Counted from the first letter of the stretch, positions 17,003-27,077 are shown. The stretch is 29,365 nt of DNA from Multifurca ochricompacta (GCA_022496185.1 WTXG01000370.1:1-29365), one strand, 5' to 3'. Made by a program: numbers and translations. The notes: generated by a model from the letters alone, not told the origin.

Positions 17003-19320
17003 TTGGCTCGACCCCATTGGCCTGGGCAAGAGCACTCCATGTAACTTCTGTATACACTAGTCGTTTCAAATCGTTGAAAATACCAGTACATTTTGAAACC
17101 AAACAGAAGACGGCCGACAGACGAATCTTGATTGACTCTGGAGCTACAGACATTTCATTAGCCAATGACTCCAGAGGATGCTAGGATTGGGGACACAGTT
17201 ACTCCCCCAAGAAAAGAATATTTGGAACATAGATGGAACAGCTAACAAAGCTGGGAAGATCACACATTGCTGTGATTTGGAAGTACAAGTTGGGGAGCGG
17301 ACGAAGCAACTTCGTTTCCTCATCACGGATCTAGGAGAGGAGGACATGGTTCTAGGATACCCATGGTTGGCAGCATTCGAGCCTAAAATCAACTGGGCAG
17401 AAGCTACCATGGATAAAGATTTCTACCTGGTCATCATTACGTCCTTGGGATACAACTACGCTGCGCGACATCCTCTCACCCATGCTATTGTTATGGGATC
17501 GGCCGTCACCTGGAGTAACGTGGAACCTGTGGATCAGGTGTACTGTTATGTTACGAAAGCATCGGAACTGGCCCAGGGGGAGGCACAGAAGAACCCAGAA
17601 AGAACGTTTGAAGAAGCAGTCCCCACAGAATATCACCGACATTGGAAGGTCTTCTCAGAGGAAGAATCGCAACACTTCCCTCCCTCTTGACCTTGGGATC
17701 ATGCCATTGACTTCGTCCTGGATGCCCTGCGGTCGGTAGATTGTAAAATCTACCCCTTGTCACAGCCAGAAAAGGAAGCACTTTCTACCTTCCTGGAAGA
17801 ACACTTGGCAAAAGGATACATACAGCCTTTGAACTCGCCTTATGCATCACCCTTCTTTTTCATCAAAAAGAAGGACGGAAAACTACGACCAGTACAGGAC
17901 TACAGATGGATTAACGAACTCACAGTGAAAAATAACTACCTGCTCCCTCTGATCTCAGAAATCGTTGACAAGATGCGTGATAAAGCCCTGTTTTCAAAGA
18001 TGGACATTCGTTGGGGATATAATAACATTTGTATCTGAGAAGGCGACCAGCCCAAAGCCGCCTTCAAGACCAATCAAGGACTCTTCGAACCCAACGTCAT
18101 GTTCTTTGGCTTGACAAATTCACCAGCAACCTTTCAGGCCATGATGAACCACATTTTCCGAGACCTCATCCTCACAGAAGAGGTCGTGGTATATATGGAT
18201 GATATCCTGGTAGCTACAAAGGATGACATTCACCACCACCGAACCCGAGTCCACAAAGTACTAGAAATCCTGGCAAAACATGACCTCTATTTGAAACCCG
18301 CCAAATGCTCCTTCAAACAAAGAACTGTCGAATATCTAGGTGTTATCCTGGAAGGGGGGCAAGTGCGCATGGACCCTGTAAAAGTACAAGGCATTCAAGA
18401 ATGGACCGCCCCTCAGTGTACCAAAGACATCAGATCATTCATTGGATTTTGCAATTTCTATTGGCACTTTGTCAAGGGATTTTCAGCTATCGCCCGACCA
18501 CTGAACGACTTGTTGAAAAAGGCTGTGCCATGGCACTGGGATGAATTACAACAGCAAGCATTCAACCGAATAAAAGCAATTATCAGTTCTGAGCCAGTCC
18601 TTATCCAACCTGACCTGGCCAACCCCTTTGAACTAGAGGTCGATGCCTCCATGTATGCCAATGGCGCAGTCTTATCACAGAGAGATACTGGAGGAATTCT
18701 TCACCCCGTCGCATTCTACTCAGAGACATTCTCATCGGTGGAAAGAAACTATGACATTTGGGACAGGGAATTACTGGCTATCATTAAAGCATTACGACAT
18801 TGGTGACCGTACTTGGCTGGATCCCCGCATAAGACCATCATTTATACAGACCACTCCAACCTTTTGTATTGGAGAGAACTGCATAAGATCAGTCGACGGA
18901 TAGCACGAGAAGTCCTGGAGCTTGAAGAGTACAACTTCACACTCAAGCACCTACCTGGAGCTCGTAATGCACAAGCTGACGCCCTGTCTAGGCCAACCGG
19001 ACGAGATGAGGGAGAAAATGACAATGACAATATCGTCGTTTTACCAGAAGATGTCTTTGTGAAGACCGCTGTTGTTAGCCTCCATGACATGGATTTATGG
19101 GCTCAAGTGATGCAGAACATGAACCAGGAACTGTGCAAATCCTGGGCAGAGCCGCATAACATAAAAATGAAAGACGGCCTCTGGTGGAAAGACGGCGATC
19201 GATTGGTTGTCACTGGTGGCGACAACATTAAGAGGGGGGTGATCCATTTTCACCACAACCTTCCCTCTGCAGGACACCTGGGAATCGCAAACACATACGC
19301 CCTTGCCAAACGAGACTACT
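16999..19320 (+). pseudogene. Element B pol: protease, RT, RNase H; truncated by element C
   Basis: The protease motif LIDSGATD is near 17131. A small indel near 17165 shifts the frame. RT has [34 protein letters not shown] and YMDDIL (near 18196). RNase H has ELEVDAS, DRELLA, YTDHSN and AQADALSR. In-frame TGA codons lie at 17688, 18036 and 18804. The first aligns to CGA and the third to CGG in element A; the second aligns to AAG. The frame then enters the integrase zinc domain (HLGIANTYALAKRDY) and is cut at 19320 by the LTR of element C. The remaining integrase should lie outside the window, after the far end of C. Confidence 0.92.
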
Positions 19321-19898
19321 TGTTACGTCCGGTGCGGGACGTTCCACACGACTTGTGTGACAGCGTTCGTTTGTAGTCAGATAAGGGACCAATAAGGCCT
19401 CTTGGAGTTTTAGACGGGAGGAGTCAGAGTCAAAGAGGCTGCTCTCTAAGACACTGTTGAGCGGAAAGTACCAGAAGTACTGAGACGATCGAGTCAAGGT
19501 TTCCAAAGGGATGTCCAGAAGACAAGCACCGATGTATTCAATAAGTCGAGTCTGAGGTCTACAAAGTAGCTACAGTGGACTTATATACGTAAGGCAGTGG
19601 GCGTCTATGAGATAAGGATACGGAGTCAAGTGGGCCCAAATATCTGAAAGCGGAGGGCGTAAAGCCTGGCTTCTACTGATAGGGAATTAAGTAAGTGTCC
19701 GGTCATATGATAAGGAGATAAGCGATAAGCGGAGAAGCCAGTAGGTAAACATGCATAAACAAGGGAGTCACGGGGATGGACGAAGGGCATGTGACGGATC
19801 CCACGATGGAGACGTGATCTGGTAGTGAAGCGTAGGTGGTAGGGAGGGGTCATCACTGGGCAAGAAAAAGAATAGCGGGGAAGACGGGGTTCGTAACA
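19321..19898 (-). repeat. Element C 3' LTR
   Basis: A 578-bp LTR with TGTTACG and CGTAACA ends. Same subfamily as the element A LTR but with many substitutions and small indels. The minus strand has TATATAAG at 19580-19587 and the AGACTCGACTT start at 19543-19553. It interrupts element B pol after GACTACT, so the expected 5-bp duplication (CTACT) should flank the other LTR of C beyond the window. Confidence 0.9.
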
Positions 19899-19912
19899 TC
19901 ACCCCCTCTTCT
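19899..19912 (-). promoter_or_regulatory. Element C polypurine tract
   Basis: Identical in sequence and position to the element A tract: AGAAGAGGGGGTGA on the minus strand, abutting the LTR. Confidence 0.85.
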
Positions 19913-19929
19913 GGTTCTAGCGGTCCCGG

Positions 19930-19966
19930 CTAGAAACGACTCGTACCGTCATCATCTTGTACCAAC
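19930..19966 (-). pseudogene. Element C ORF3, C-terminal tail
   Basis: Encodes the last residues of the third ORF (DDDGTSRF then TAG), separated from the rest by element D. Joining 27078 onward to this segment, with one copy of CCAAC, gives LELVQDDDG in frame, matching LELIQDDDG in element A. Confidence 0.85.
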
Positions 19967-19968
19967 TG

Positions 19969-20034
19969 TGACGCTTTTTGTCGATGTAACGGTTCGTGAC
20001 GCATTTGTGACGCATTTGTGACGGAGTTGTGACG
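19969..20034 (+). promoter_or_regulatory. TGACG array in U3 of element D
   Basis: TGACG starts at 19969, 19997, 20008, 20019 and 20030; the last four are exactly 11 bp apart. TGACG is the half-site of ATF/CREB-type bZIP factors, and an 11-bp period places sites on about one helical face. The same array is in the 3' LTR from 26373. A role as enhancer is an inference. Confidence 0.5.
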
Positions 20035-20287
20035 TTTTTCGAACTCGCGCGCGTTTGACTTCTGCTTCATTGTCCTCTTACTCCGAGTCATGTGACTGGA
20101 GTTGATGATCTCTCCTTATCTGATTTCCGGACTTCTTAGACTGACTTGGACTGACACTCATTCGCTTTTGGAGTGGGTGCAACTCCCACTTACATTTCCT
20201 GCCTCAATCTCCAGTGGAGATTTACATGGACATTTACTTTACTATACTGAATATTCTCCTTTACTTACAAAGACACTAGAATACTTG

Positions 20288-20295
20288 TATTTAAG
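20288..20295 (+). promoter_or_regulatory. Element D TATA box
   Basis: TATTTAAG lies 33 nt upstream of the 13-nt segment complementary to the PBS, matching the spacing in elements A, B and C. Confidence 0.6.
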
Positions 20296-20673
20296 GAGGA
20301 CATACTAGAAGAGACAGACTTTAAGTCTGTTCTCTTGTATCTAATACAGGTTTACTGTGCTTCACCCAGAATTCCCTTGAACTCCCTAAGCTGCAACTTA
20401 GGGAGCCTTCACCCCAGATCTCCAGCAGGGCTTATTGCCACTGCTTCGACTCGCCTCTTGCACGCGCGCCCCTCTTATCTTGTGTGGGCCTTGAACTCTG
20501 ACCGCGGCCCTCTGTGGTTCACTTTGACACCCTGAATTGACTTACCTTTGATAGTCTTGACCTTGATCCTTGAACCGACTTGCCCTTGACAGTTTTGACC
20601 TTGCAGGCACTCCATATCTTGAAGGGGGCTTGACCAGAACGACACTTGACACAGCAGAGACCTGGCTGTGACA

Positions 20674-21561
20674 TTAGAACAGACTTAATCGAACCTAGAA
20701 ACAAAAGAACTCACCGAACGCGCGAGGCGACGACGACGCGTCCCTCGCCCCGACACCAGACACCAGCGATCCTGATCGCCGGCCCCAGAACTTAAGAAAG
20801 AAAACTTACCCAGACCCGCAAGGCGACGACAGCGCGTCCCCTTTCCCGAATCCTGAACGAAGACGTCTTATTCCGCAAGGGAACCTCGGACGCCTTCGGA
20901 CGACGACTCCCCCTTTCCCGAATCCCCGAACGACATCCTACGCAACGCGTGAACCCCAGACCCCCTTTGACAGACGACGCATCCCTCGCATCCCTCGAGT
21001 ACCAATCGCCAACCCGAAACCTAGAAGACCGATCAGTGACAGAACTTTGAAAAGACCCTTACCTGAGAACCGAAACCGCTTTGCCCTTCTTGCAAGCGAC
21101 TCCCTGACTGACAGTCCCCCACACGACACTAATTCCCCGAACCCCGACTCCGTCCTCGAACCCCGACTGGAAAGCGCGACTTCTCCAGGGACTTCCATTG
21201 ACCTCCATCGAAACGAATCTTGCACCTGTAGCGACCTCCTTCCCATTCACCCTTCTTGTCCGATTAACCGACGACATCGACCCGGAGCTGAAAGAGAAAC
21301 ACACGCTGGTTAGAATCACGAGAGGAAAACGTACCTTTTAGGGGATATTGGACCCCCTACCGACATACACGGCTCGCAGTCGATCTTTGCCTAAAGACTT
21401 GGTACCACGTCCGTCCTAACAACCTAGGACAGATAGAGGCTATTAGAATAGCCCCAAACGAAACTGAAATAAACGCACCTAAATCCTCCAGAACCCCACT
21501 AACCGAACATATCCTCCAACCGTTATTCAAAGCGCTACCAACCGGAGCGAATCTGGACCCG
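20674..21561 (+). other. Element D leader: PBS and long GC-rich untranslated region
   Basis: The PBS AGAACAGACTTAA (20676-20688) is the exact complement of TTAAGTCTGTTCT at 20321-20333. The following about 870 bp contain no convincing ORF. They hold diverged repeats of about 80-100 bp, each with a CTYACC block, a GGCGACGAC-like block and a GCGTCCC or CCCGAA block (for example near 20710, 20805 and 20870). A frame at 21047-21313 begins at TTG rather than ATG and is not called. Confidence 0.7.
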
Positions 21562-24500
21562 ATGTCGACCACATTTCATGAACCCCAACCTAGACAACGA
21601 CAACGATCAGCTAACCCAGAGGACCCAGAAGGAGAATACACCGACTTACTAACAACCACGACACCCAAAGATGAGACGACCGGAGGACGAATAGAAGGGG
21701 TACCGCCCCCATTCTTTGACGGAAACCGAGGAGAGGCAGAGCATTGGTGGGCTCAAGTAGAGCTCCACATCTTCCTGAATACCCAAGTGACAGCCATAAA
21801 AAACGAGATCTCCAGAATATCGTATGTGTTGGCCCTAATGAGAGGACCCAAGATTAGCCGATGGGTGACGGAGCAGACGAGGTGGCTAGCCAATGTAGCC
21901 CATGTCAGAATTCAAGAGCCGCACCCGTGGGAGAAATTCCGACAAACGTTTCAGGCGGCGTTCGCCGATGAAAACGCCGAGCAAAAAGCACTAGGAGAAT
22001 TAGAAAAACTCCGAATGACAAATGGAAACATCGACGATTACATCGCCGATTTCCGAGATCTCGCAGCTCGGGCCGGACTGCACCTGGATGACCCGGCAAC
22101 ACGGCAGAGTTTCCAGAAAGGATTACCGCGGAGACTCGTGCAGACCATGATTACCCAGGACAGCCCGCGGACGTTCAACGAAACAGCGGATTCAGCTCGA
22201 AGATACCACGCGAACTGGGTCTTCATCCAGAGCCTTCTTGGAAGCAAAACAACAACCACTAGTCGAAACAGTAATCAAGGGGTAAAGTTCACGCTTCCTC
22301 GACGACGCACTCCGAATACCATGAACATCGGGGCAACCAGAAAGGCAGTTACCACGGAGGACAAAGAACATTATAGAAGAGAGGGTCGATGCTTTGAGTG
22401 TGGACGCCGGGGACATCTTGTTAGAGATTGCCCAGACAAAACACCACGGCAGACTACGACCGTTCCGGCTCGGACCGCCACTATCACAAACGTCACTCCG
22501 ACGACTGCGGCGGTACCCACCGGATCAAACGTCTCGAAGCCGACAGTAAATATCGCAGCAATCGCCGCTTCCCTGAAATCCATGACCGACGACCAACGCC
22601 TCGAACTGCAGGGTCAATTTAAAAATGACGAGGATTTTTTGTATCGCTTGAATGGCGCGGCATTCATTCGAGCGATAGTTTCACATCATGTATTCATCTC
22701 ACCTATCCGGGCAATGAATGTGGTTATCCCTCTCCATGGTGTGAAAGAGAAGGCCAGCATAGAGGCACTTGTTGATAGCGGTGCAACAGAGAATTTTATC
22801 AATCACAGAACAGTTATCAAATACCGACTCCCGACCAAACGACTCACGATCCCCAAGAAATTACGAAACGCTGATGGAACCCCTAATGCCACCCCGAACA
22901 TCGATCAATATGTGGATCTCGATATAACTACCGACAACCAATCTAAGCGACACCGATTCTACGTTGCGTCGATCGGAACAGACCAAATGATCTTAGGCTA
23001 TCCCTGGTTCGCTGCTAGTAACCCGCTCATAAACTGGACACAAGGGCGTTTGATGCAATCGATCCAGCTCAGCGTACCAGGAGCACACATTAGAAGACTG
23101 AACATCGCTCAGGAATTAGCGATCAAAGCAAAAGATAATCTTGAGCGCTCTTGGGATCAGATCGTGCCGAAGGAGTACCATCGACATCAGAAGGTGTTCA
23201 GCGACCAGGAAGCGCAGCGATTCCCTGAGGCCAGGCCTTGGGATCACCGAATCGAATTAAAGCCAGATGCACCGTCGACGCTAGATTGTAAGATCTACCC
23301 ACTGGGACCAGGAGAACAGGACGCGTTAAACAAATTCCTAGAGGAGCACCTACAGAAGGGGTATATTAAAGAGTCAAAATCGCCATACGCATCGCCCTTC
23401 TTCTTTATCAAGAAGAAGGATGGGAAACTCAGACCGGTCCAGGACTATCGCAAATTAAATCAGTGGACGATCCGAAACACTTATCCATTACCATTGATCC
23501 CCGAGCTTATCGACCGTGTCCGCGGCAGCACTTTATTCACAAAGATGGATGTCCGCTGGGGGTATAACAACATCCAAATAGTCCCTGAGGATAGATGGAA
23601 GGCAGCGTTTAAGACCAATCGCGGCCTGTACGAGCCAAACGTTATGTTCTTTGGACTTACAAACTCTCCGGCAACATTCCAGACCATGATGAATGCGGAA
23701 TTCAGAGAGGAACTTAACGAACGAGACGAAGCTGGGAAAGCCTGGTTCACTGTCTACATGGATGACATTCTAATCCACACCGATCATAACCTCCAAGATC
23801 ATCAGTCCAAAGTCCATCGCGTCCTAGATAAACTCAGTAAATTGGATCTTTATCTTAAGCCGGGTAAATGCGCCTTTGAGCAAACGCGCATCGAGTACCT
23901 AGGGCTTATTTTAGAAGCGAATCAGGTCCACATGGATCCAGTCAAAGTAGAAGGCATCGCAGCCTGGAAAACGCCCACAACTGTAAAAGAAATACGCTCG
24001 TTTCTCGGATTCTGTCAATTCTATCGACGGTTCATCCAAGGATTCAGTAAAATTGCAGCTCCGTTGAATGCGCTTACTAGCGCCAAGAACCCCTGGAGAT
24101 GGACAGAAACAGAACAGAAAGCATTTGACATCCTCAAACAGCGCGTAACCTCCCAACCTGTGTTAATGCAACCGGACTTCGAGGAGCCCTTCATCGTAGA
24201 CGCGGATGCTTCAGGCTATGCTCTTGGGGCAACCCTCAGCCAAAAGGATCCCGAGGGACGACTACATCCAATCGCTTACCTGTCAAAAACCTTAGATGCA
24301 ACACAACGTAATTGGGACATCTACGATCGAGAGCTATTCGCGATCATCATTGCGTTTAGATCGTGGCGTCAATATCTCCTAGGCGCTAAGCACAAAGTCC
24401 AAGTGCGCACCGATCATAACAATCTCCAGTATTTCAAAGAACCTCAGAAACTCAATCGCCGACAAGCTAGATGGCTTCAGGAATTGGCCGATTTCGACTT

Positions 24501-24777
24501 CACACTGGAGCACGTCCCCGGGAAGCTCCACACTGTTGCTGACATGCTCTCCCGACGACCAGATGCGGATCAAGGCGAGAACGATAACGACGAAGTCACG
24601 GTCTTACCAGCAGAGTTATTTGTTAAGATGACGCAGTCAATGAAACGTCCCTTCCCCAGTACCCTTCCAGAACAACGCGAAATTCTACGGCGATATCACG
24701 ATCATGTGTTAGCAGGACACCCCGGAATCGACAAAACCACACGCGGAGTACAACGCGAGTTGAAGGAGGAGATCTGA
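21562..24777 (+). CDS. Element D Gag-Pol: gag, protease, RT, RNase H in one frame
   Basis: One 1,071-codon frame from ATG 21562. Retrotransposon gag domain about residues 80-210 (YVLALMRGPKISRWV, FRQTFQAAFADENAEQKA); CCHC knuckle CFECGRRGHLVRDC about 277-290; protease VDSGATENF about 404; RT about 590-780 with [27 protein letters not shown] and YMDDIL (about 732); RNase H with VDADASG (about 880), DRELFA, RTDHNN and VADMLSRR. It ends in the integrase zinc domain (HDHVLAGHPGIDKTTR), where the usual YWWP-type motif is missing and TGA follows ELKEEI. Gag and Pol are fused without a stop, as in Tf1, unlike the -1 overlap of elements A and B. The long leader and LTR lie immediately upstream. Confidence 0.96.
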   Translation: MSTTFHEPQPRQRQRSANPEDPEGEYTDLLTTTTPKDETTGGRIEGVPPPFFDGNRGEAEHWWAQVELHIFLNTQVTAIKNEISRISYVLALMRGPKISRWVTEQTRWLANVAHVRIQEPHPWEKFRQTFQAAFADENAEQKALGELEKLRMTNGNIDDYIADFRDLAARAGLHLDDPATRQSFQKGLPRRLVQTMITQDSPRTFNETADSARRYHANWVFIQSLLGSKTTTTSRNSNQGVKFTLPRRRTPNTMNIGATRKAVTTEDKEHYRREGRCFECGRRGHLVRDCPDKTPRQTTTVPARTATITNVTPTTAAVPTGSNVSKPTVNIAAIAASLKSMTDDQRLELQGQFKNDEDFLYRLNGAAFIRAIVSHHVFISPIRAMNVVIPLHGVKEKASIEALVDSGATENFINHRTVIKYRLPTKRLTIPKKLRNADGTPNATPNIDQYVDLDITTDNQSKRHRFYVASIGTDQMILGYPWFAASNPLINWTQGRLMQSIQLSVPGAHIRRLNIAQELAIKAKDNLERSWDQIVPKEYHRHQKVFSDQEAQRFPEARPWDHRIELKPDAPSTLDCKIYPLGPGEQDALNKFLEEHLQKGYIKESKSPYASPFFFIKKKDGKLRPVQDYRKLNQWTIRNTYPLPLIPELIDRVRGSTLFTKMDVRWGYNNIQIVPEDRWKAAFKTNRGLYEPNVMFFGLTNSPATFQTMMNAEFREELNERDEAGKAWFTVYMDDILIHTDHNLQDHQSKVHRVLDKLSKLDLYLKPGKCAFEQTRIEYLGLILEANQVHMDPVKVEGIAAWKTPTTVKEIRSFLGFCQFYRRFIQGFSKIAAPLNALTSAKNPWRWTETEQKAFDILKQRVTSQPVLMQPDFEEPFIVDADASGYALGATLSQKDPEGRLHPIAYLSKTLDATQRNWDIYDRELFAIIIAFRSWRQYLLGAKHKVQVRTDHNNLQYFKEPQKLNRRQARWLQELADFDFTLEHVPGKLHTVADMLSRRPDADQGENDNDEVTVLPAELFVKMTQSMKRPFPSTLPEQREILRRYHDHVLAGHPGIDKTTRGVQRELKEEI

Positions 24778-25937
24778 AGGAGTTTGTACGAGAATATGTC
24801 CGAGGATGCGCCAAATGTCAAGAAAATAAGCCAAAACTCACGAAGAAGGCGCCAATCTTTCCATTAGATGTACCGGCAACTGACGGCCCGTTTCAATATA
24901 TTGCTATGGATCTCATCACGGATCTCCCGCCGGCTGGGAAGTATGACGCGGTACTCACGATCGTGGATCAGGGATGTTCTAAGGCAGCCAATTCATACCT
25001 TGTTCTAAGGATATCACAGGTGAGGGCGTTGCTACCTCTACTATCGCCATCTCCTCCCGTTCTTTGGAGTCCCGCGACGCATCATCTCCGATCGAGATCC
25101 GCGTTTACATCGCATTTCTCGCGTGCGCTAGCAAAGGTCCTTCAAGTTCAACAGAATTTATCAACAGCGTTTCACCCTCGGACAGATGGATCTAGTGAAC
25201 GCATGAACCTTTGGCTCAAACAGTACCTACAACTCTGGATAAGCGAGGATCAACACCGATGGCCCAAGTACCTACCACTTGCAGAATACGTCCACAATTC
25301 TTGGCCACATGATAAAACGAAACTCTCTCCGCATGCACTCATCCACGGCATGCAGTTTGACTGGAAGGCCGAAGCTAGTGATACTAACGTTCCACAGGTT
25401 GACGAGCGTATGCGCAATCTACGCGACGCTCGATCTCGCGCAGAACACGCACTCCGAACGACCACGGATCTATCGGCCCGGCCACAATTCGAGATCGGCG
25501 CGCAGGTCTGGCTTGAAGGAAAACACCTGAAGACTCATTTCCCCTCGTCTAAACTGGCCCCTCGTCGCTATGGGCCATTTGCTATCTCGGCTTGTATTTC
25601 CCCTGTTGCCTATCGCTTAGCTTTGCCGGACCACATGAAGATTCACAACGTATTCCACATTGATCTTTTATCGCCTTACCTAGAAACTGACGCTCATGGC
25701 CCTAATTATGCGAGGCCCCCTCCGGATCTTATCAATCAAGAAGAAGAGTATGAAGTGGACGCTATCTTGAATCATCGCACTTATGGGCGCTCAAAGAAAC
25801 TCCAATATTTAATCAGCTGGAAAGGTTATCCCGCTAGTGATAACTCTTGGGTCGATGAACAAGATTGCCATGCACCAGATCTTATCGAAGCGTATTCTAG
25901 TTCACTATCTAGGCGCCAGGGTCGGCACCAGTCTTGA
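24778..25937 (+). pseudogene. Element D integrase and chromodomain, frameshifted
   Basis: Downstream of the TGA at 24775-24777 the frame shifts, and EFVREYVRGCAKCQENK (second half of the HHCC domain) resumes. The catalytic core starts at IAMDLITDLP. The second Asp region (normally [10 protein letters not shown]) is out of frame between about 24990 and 25105. Three single-base losses account for this: in an A run near 24990, a C near 25035 and a T near 25105. They cancel, so TSHFSRAL onward is in frame again, including the catalytic Glu (TDGSSERMN). The chromodomain is intact at the C terminus (EEEYEVDAILNH, LISWKGYPASDNSW). Stop TGA at 25935-25937. As read, the DDE centre would be incomplete. 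Confidence 0.88.
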
Positions 25938-26327
25938 GAGGGGGGTAAATTCTGGCAATTAAAAGACAACTTCGCTACTTTCCTTAACGCTTCCGCCTCC
26001 AACAAACGCTCCCTCGAGATGGATCAAGATTCACATCCCTAATAGGCTTAGCCTTAGACGACCTTCGCGATCATGCGACCTACGCAGAGATCGCACGTTA
26101 TCATTATGTTAATGGACGACCCAGATATTATCTACGAACTCGCGCGTTGACGGCGGCAAGCGGACCGGGCCGACTGTGATACCCACATCTTATCTAGAGG
26201 ACGACACATTACGCGTACCGTCCAGAACTTCGCGCGACACCCCAATCAGGCGCAATCGGAAGCTCTTGACTCCATCGACGATGCTGCGATCTCCACTTTC
26301 CCCTGTGTATCATCGATGTTACTCTAA
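25938..26327 (+). pseudogene. Element D downstream coding-like stretch (possible ORF3 relic)
   Basis: After the integrase stop the same frame stays open (KFWQLKDNFATFLNAS) to TAA at 26040. The adjacent frames then read IGLALDDLRDHATYAEIARY and, after 26172, HILSRGRHITRTVQNFARHP to TAA at 26325. Together about 130 codons with two shifts. Composition looks protein-like, but I recognise no domain and see no Cys/His cluster like that in elements A and C. A purine tract GAGAGGGGGG just after the integrase stop resembles a PPT and may mark the ancestral end of the element. Low certainty that this was a gene. Confidence 0.35.
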
Positions 26328-26359
26328 ACAACTGAGCTTAGGGGCAAGCTCGACCGTAC

Positions 26360-26370
26360 AATGGGGGTGA
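26360..26370 (+). promoter_or_regulatory. Element D polypurine tract
   Basis: AATGGGGGTGA directly before the 3' LTR. It ends in the same GGGGGTGA as the tracts of elements A and C. Confidence 0.8.
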
Positions 26371-27077
26371 TGTGACGCTTTTTGTCGATGTAACGGTTCG
26401 TGACGCATTTGTGACGCATTTGTGACGGAGTTGTGACGTTTTTCGAACTCGCGCGCGTTTGACTTCTGCTTCATTGTCCTCTTACTCCGAGTCATGTGAC
26501 TGGAGTTGATGATCTCTCCTTATCTGATTTCCGGACTTCTTAGACTGACTTGGACTGACACTCATTCGCTTTTGGAGTGGGTGCAACTCCCACTTACATT
26601 TCCTGCCTCAATCTCCAGTGGAGATTTACATGGACATTTACTTTACTATACTGAATATTCTCCTTTACTTACAAAGACACTAGAATACTTGTATTTAAGG
26701 AGGACATACTAGAAGAGACAGACTTTAAGTCTGTTCTCTTGTATCTAATACAGGTTTACTGTGCTTCACCCAGAATTCCCTTGAACTCCCTAAGCTGCAA
26801 CTTAGGGAGCCTTCACCCCAGATCTCCAGCAGGGCTTATTGCCACTGCTTCGACTCGCCTCTTGCACGCGCGCCCCTCTTATCTTGTGTGGGCCTTGAAC
26901 TCTGACCGCGGCCCTCTGTGGTTCACTTTGACACCCTGAATTGACTTACCTTTGATAGTCTTGACCTTGATCCTTGAACCGACTTGCCCTTGACAGTTTT
27001 GACCTTGCAGGCACTCCATATCTTGAAGGGGGCTTGACCAGAACGACACTTGACACAGCAGAGACCTGGCTGTGACA
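26371..27077 (+). repeat. Element D 3' LTR
   Basis: 707 bp, no difference found from 19967-20673. Followed by the TSD CCAAC. On the minus strand the truncated ORF3 of element C reads into this LTR for about 50 codons, giving a chimeric open frame that ends at 26923. Confidence 0.96.

Larger units (their letters stand above)
19967..20673 (+). repeat. Element D 5' LTR
   Basis: A 707-bp LTR from TGTGACG to TGTGACA. TATTTAAG at 20288-20295, predicted transcript start TTAAGTCTGTTCT at 20321. Inverted repeats include AGTGGG/CCCACT in U3, ACAGACTT/AAGTCTGT across the start site, and CTCCCTAAG/CTTAGGGAG (20382-20405) in R/U5. Several CTTGAC repeats lie toward the 3' end. Confidence 0.96.
19967..27077 (+). 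mobile_element. Element D: complete Ty3/Gypsy chromovirus, TSD CCAAC
   Basis: A 7,111-bp element: LTR (707 bp), PBS, long leader, fused gag-pol, integrase with chromodomain, a degraded extra coding stretch, PPT and LTR. Perfect 5-bp duplications CCAAC at 19962-19966 and 27078-27082. I compared the two LTRs base by base and found no difference, so this is the youngest insertion in the window. It lies in ORF3 of element C. Its pol frameshifts conflict with such recent movement unless it was mobilised in trans or they are sequence errors. Confidence 0.95.

Noticed and set aside
20102..20535. Two frames of 66-68 codons in the D LTR, duplicated at 26506-26939
   Set aside because: They are duplicated only because the LTRs are identical; they span the TATA box and transcript start and show no protein-like pattern.
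21047..21313. 88-codon frame in the leader of element D (ENRNRFALLASDSLTDSPP)
   Set aside because: It starts at TTG, lies in a repetitive GC-rich leader, and has no counterpart to test; kept as untranslated leader.
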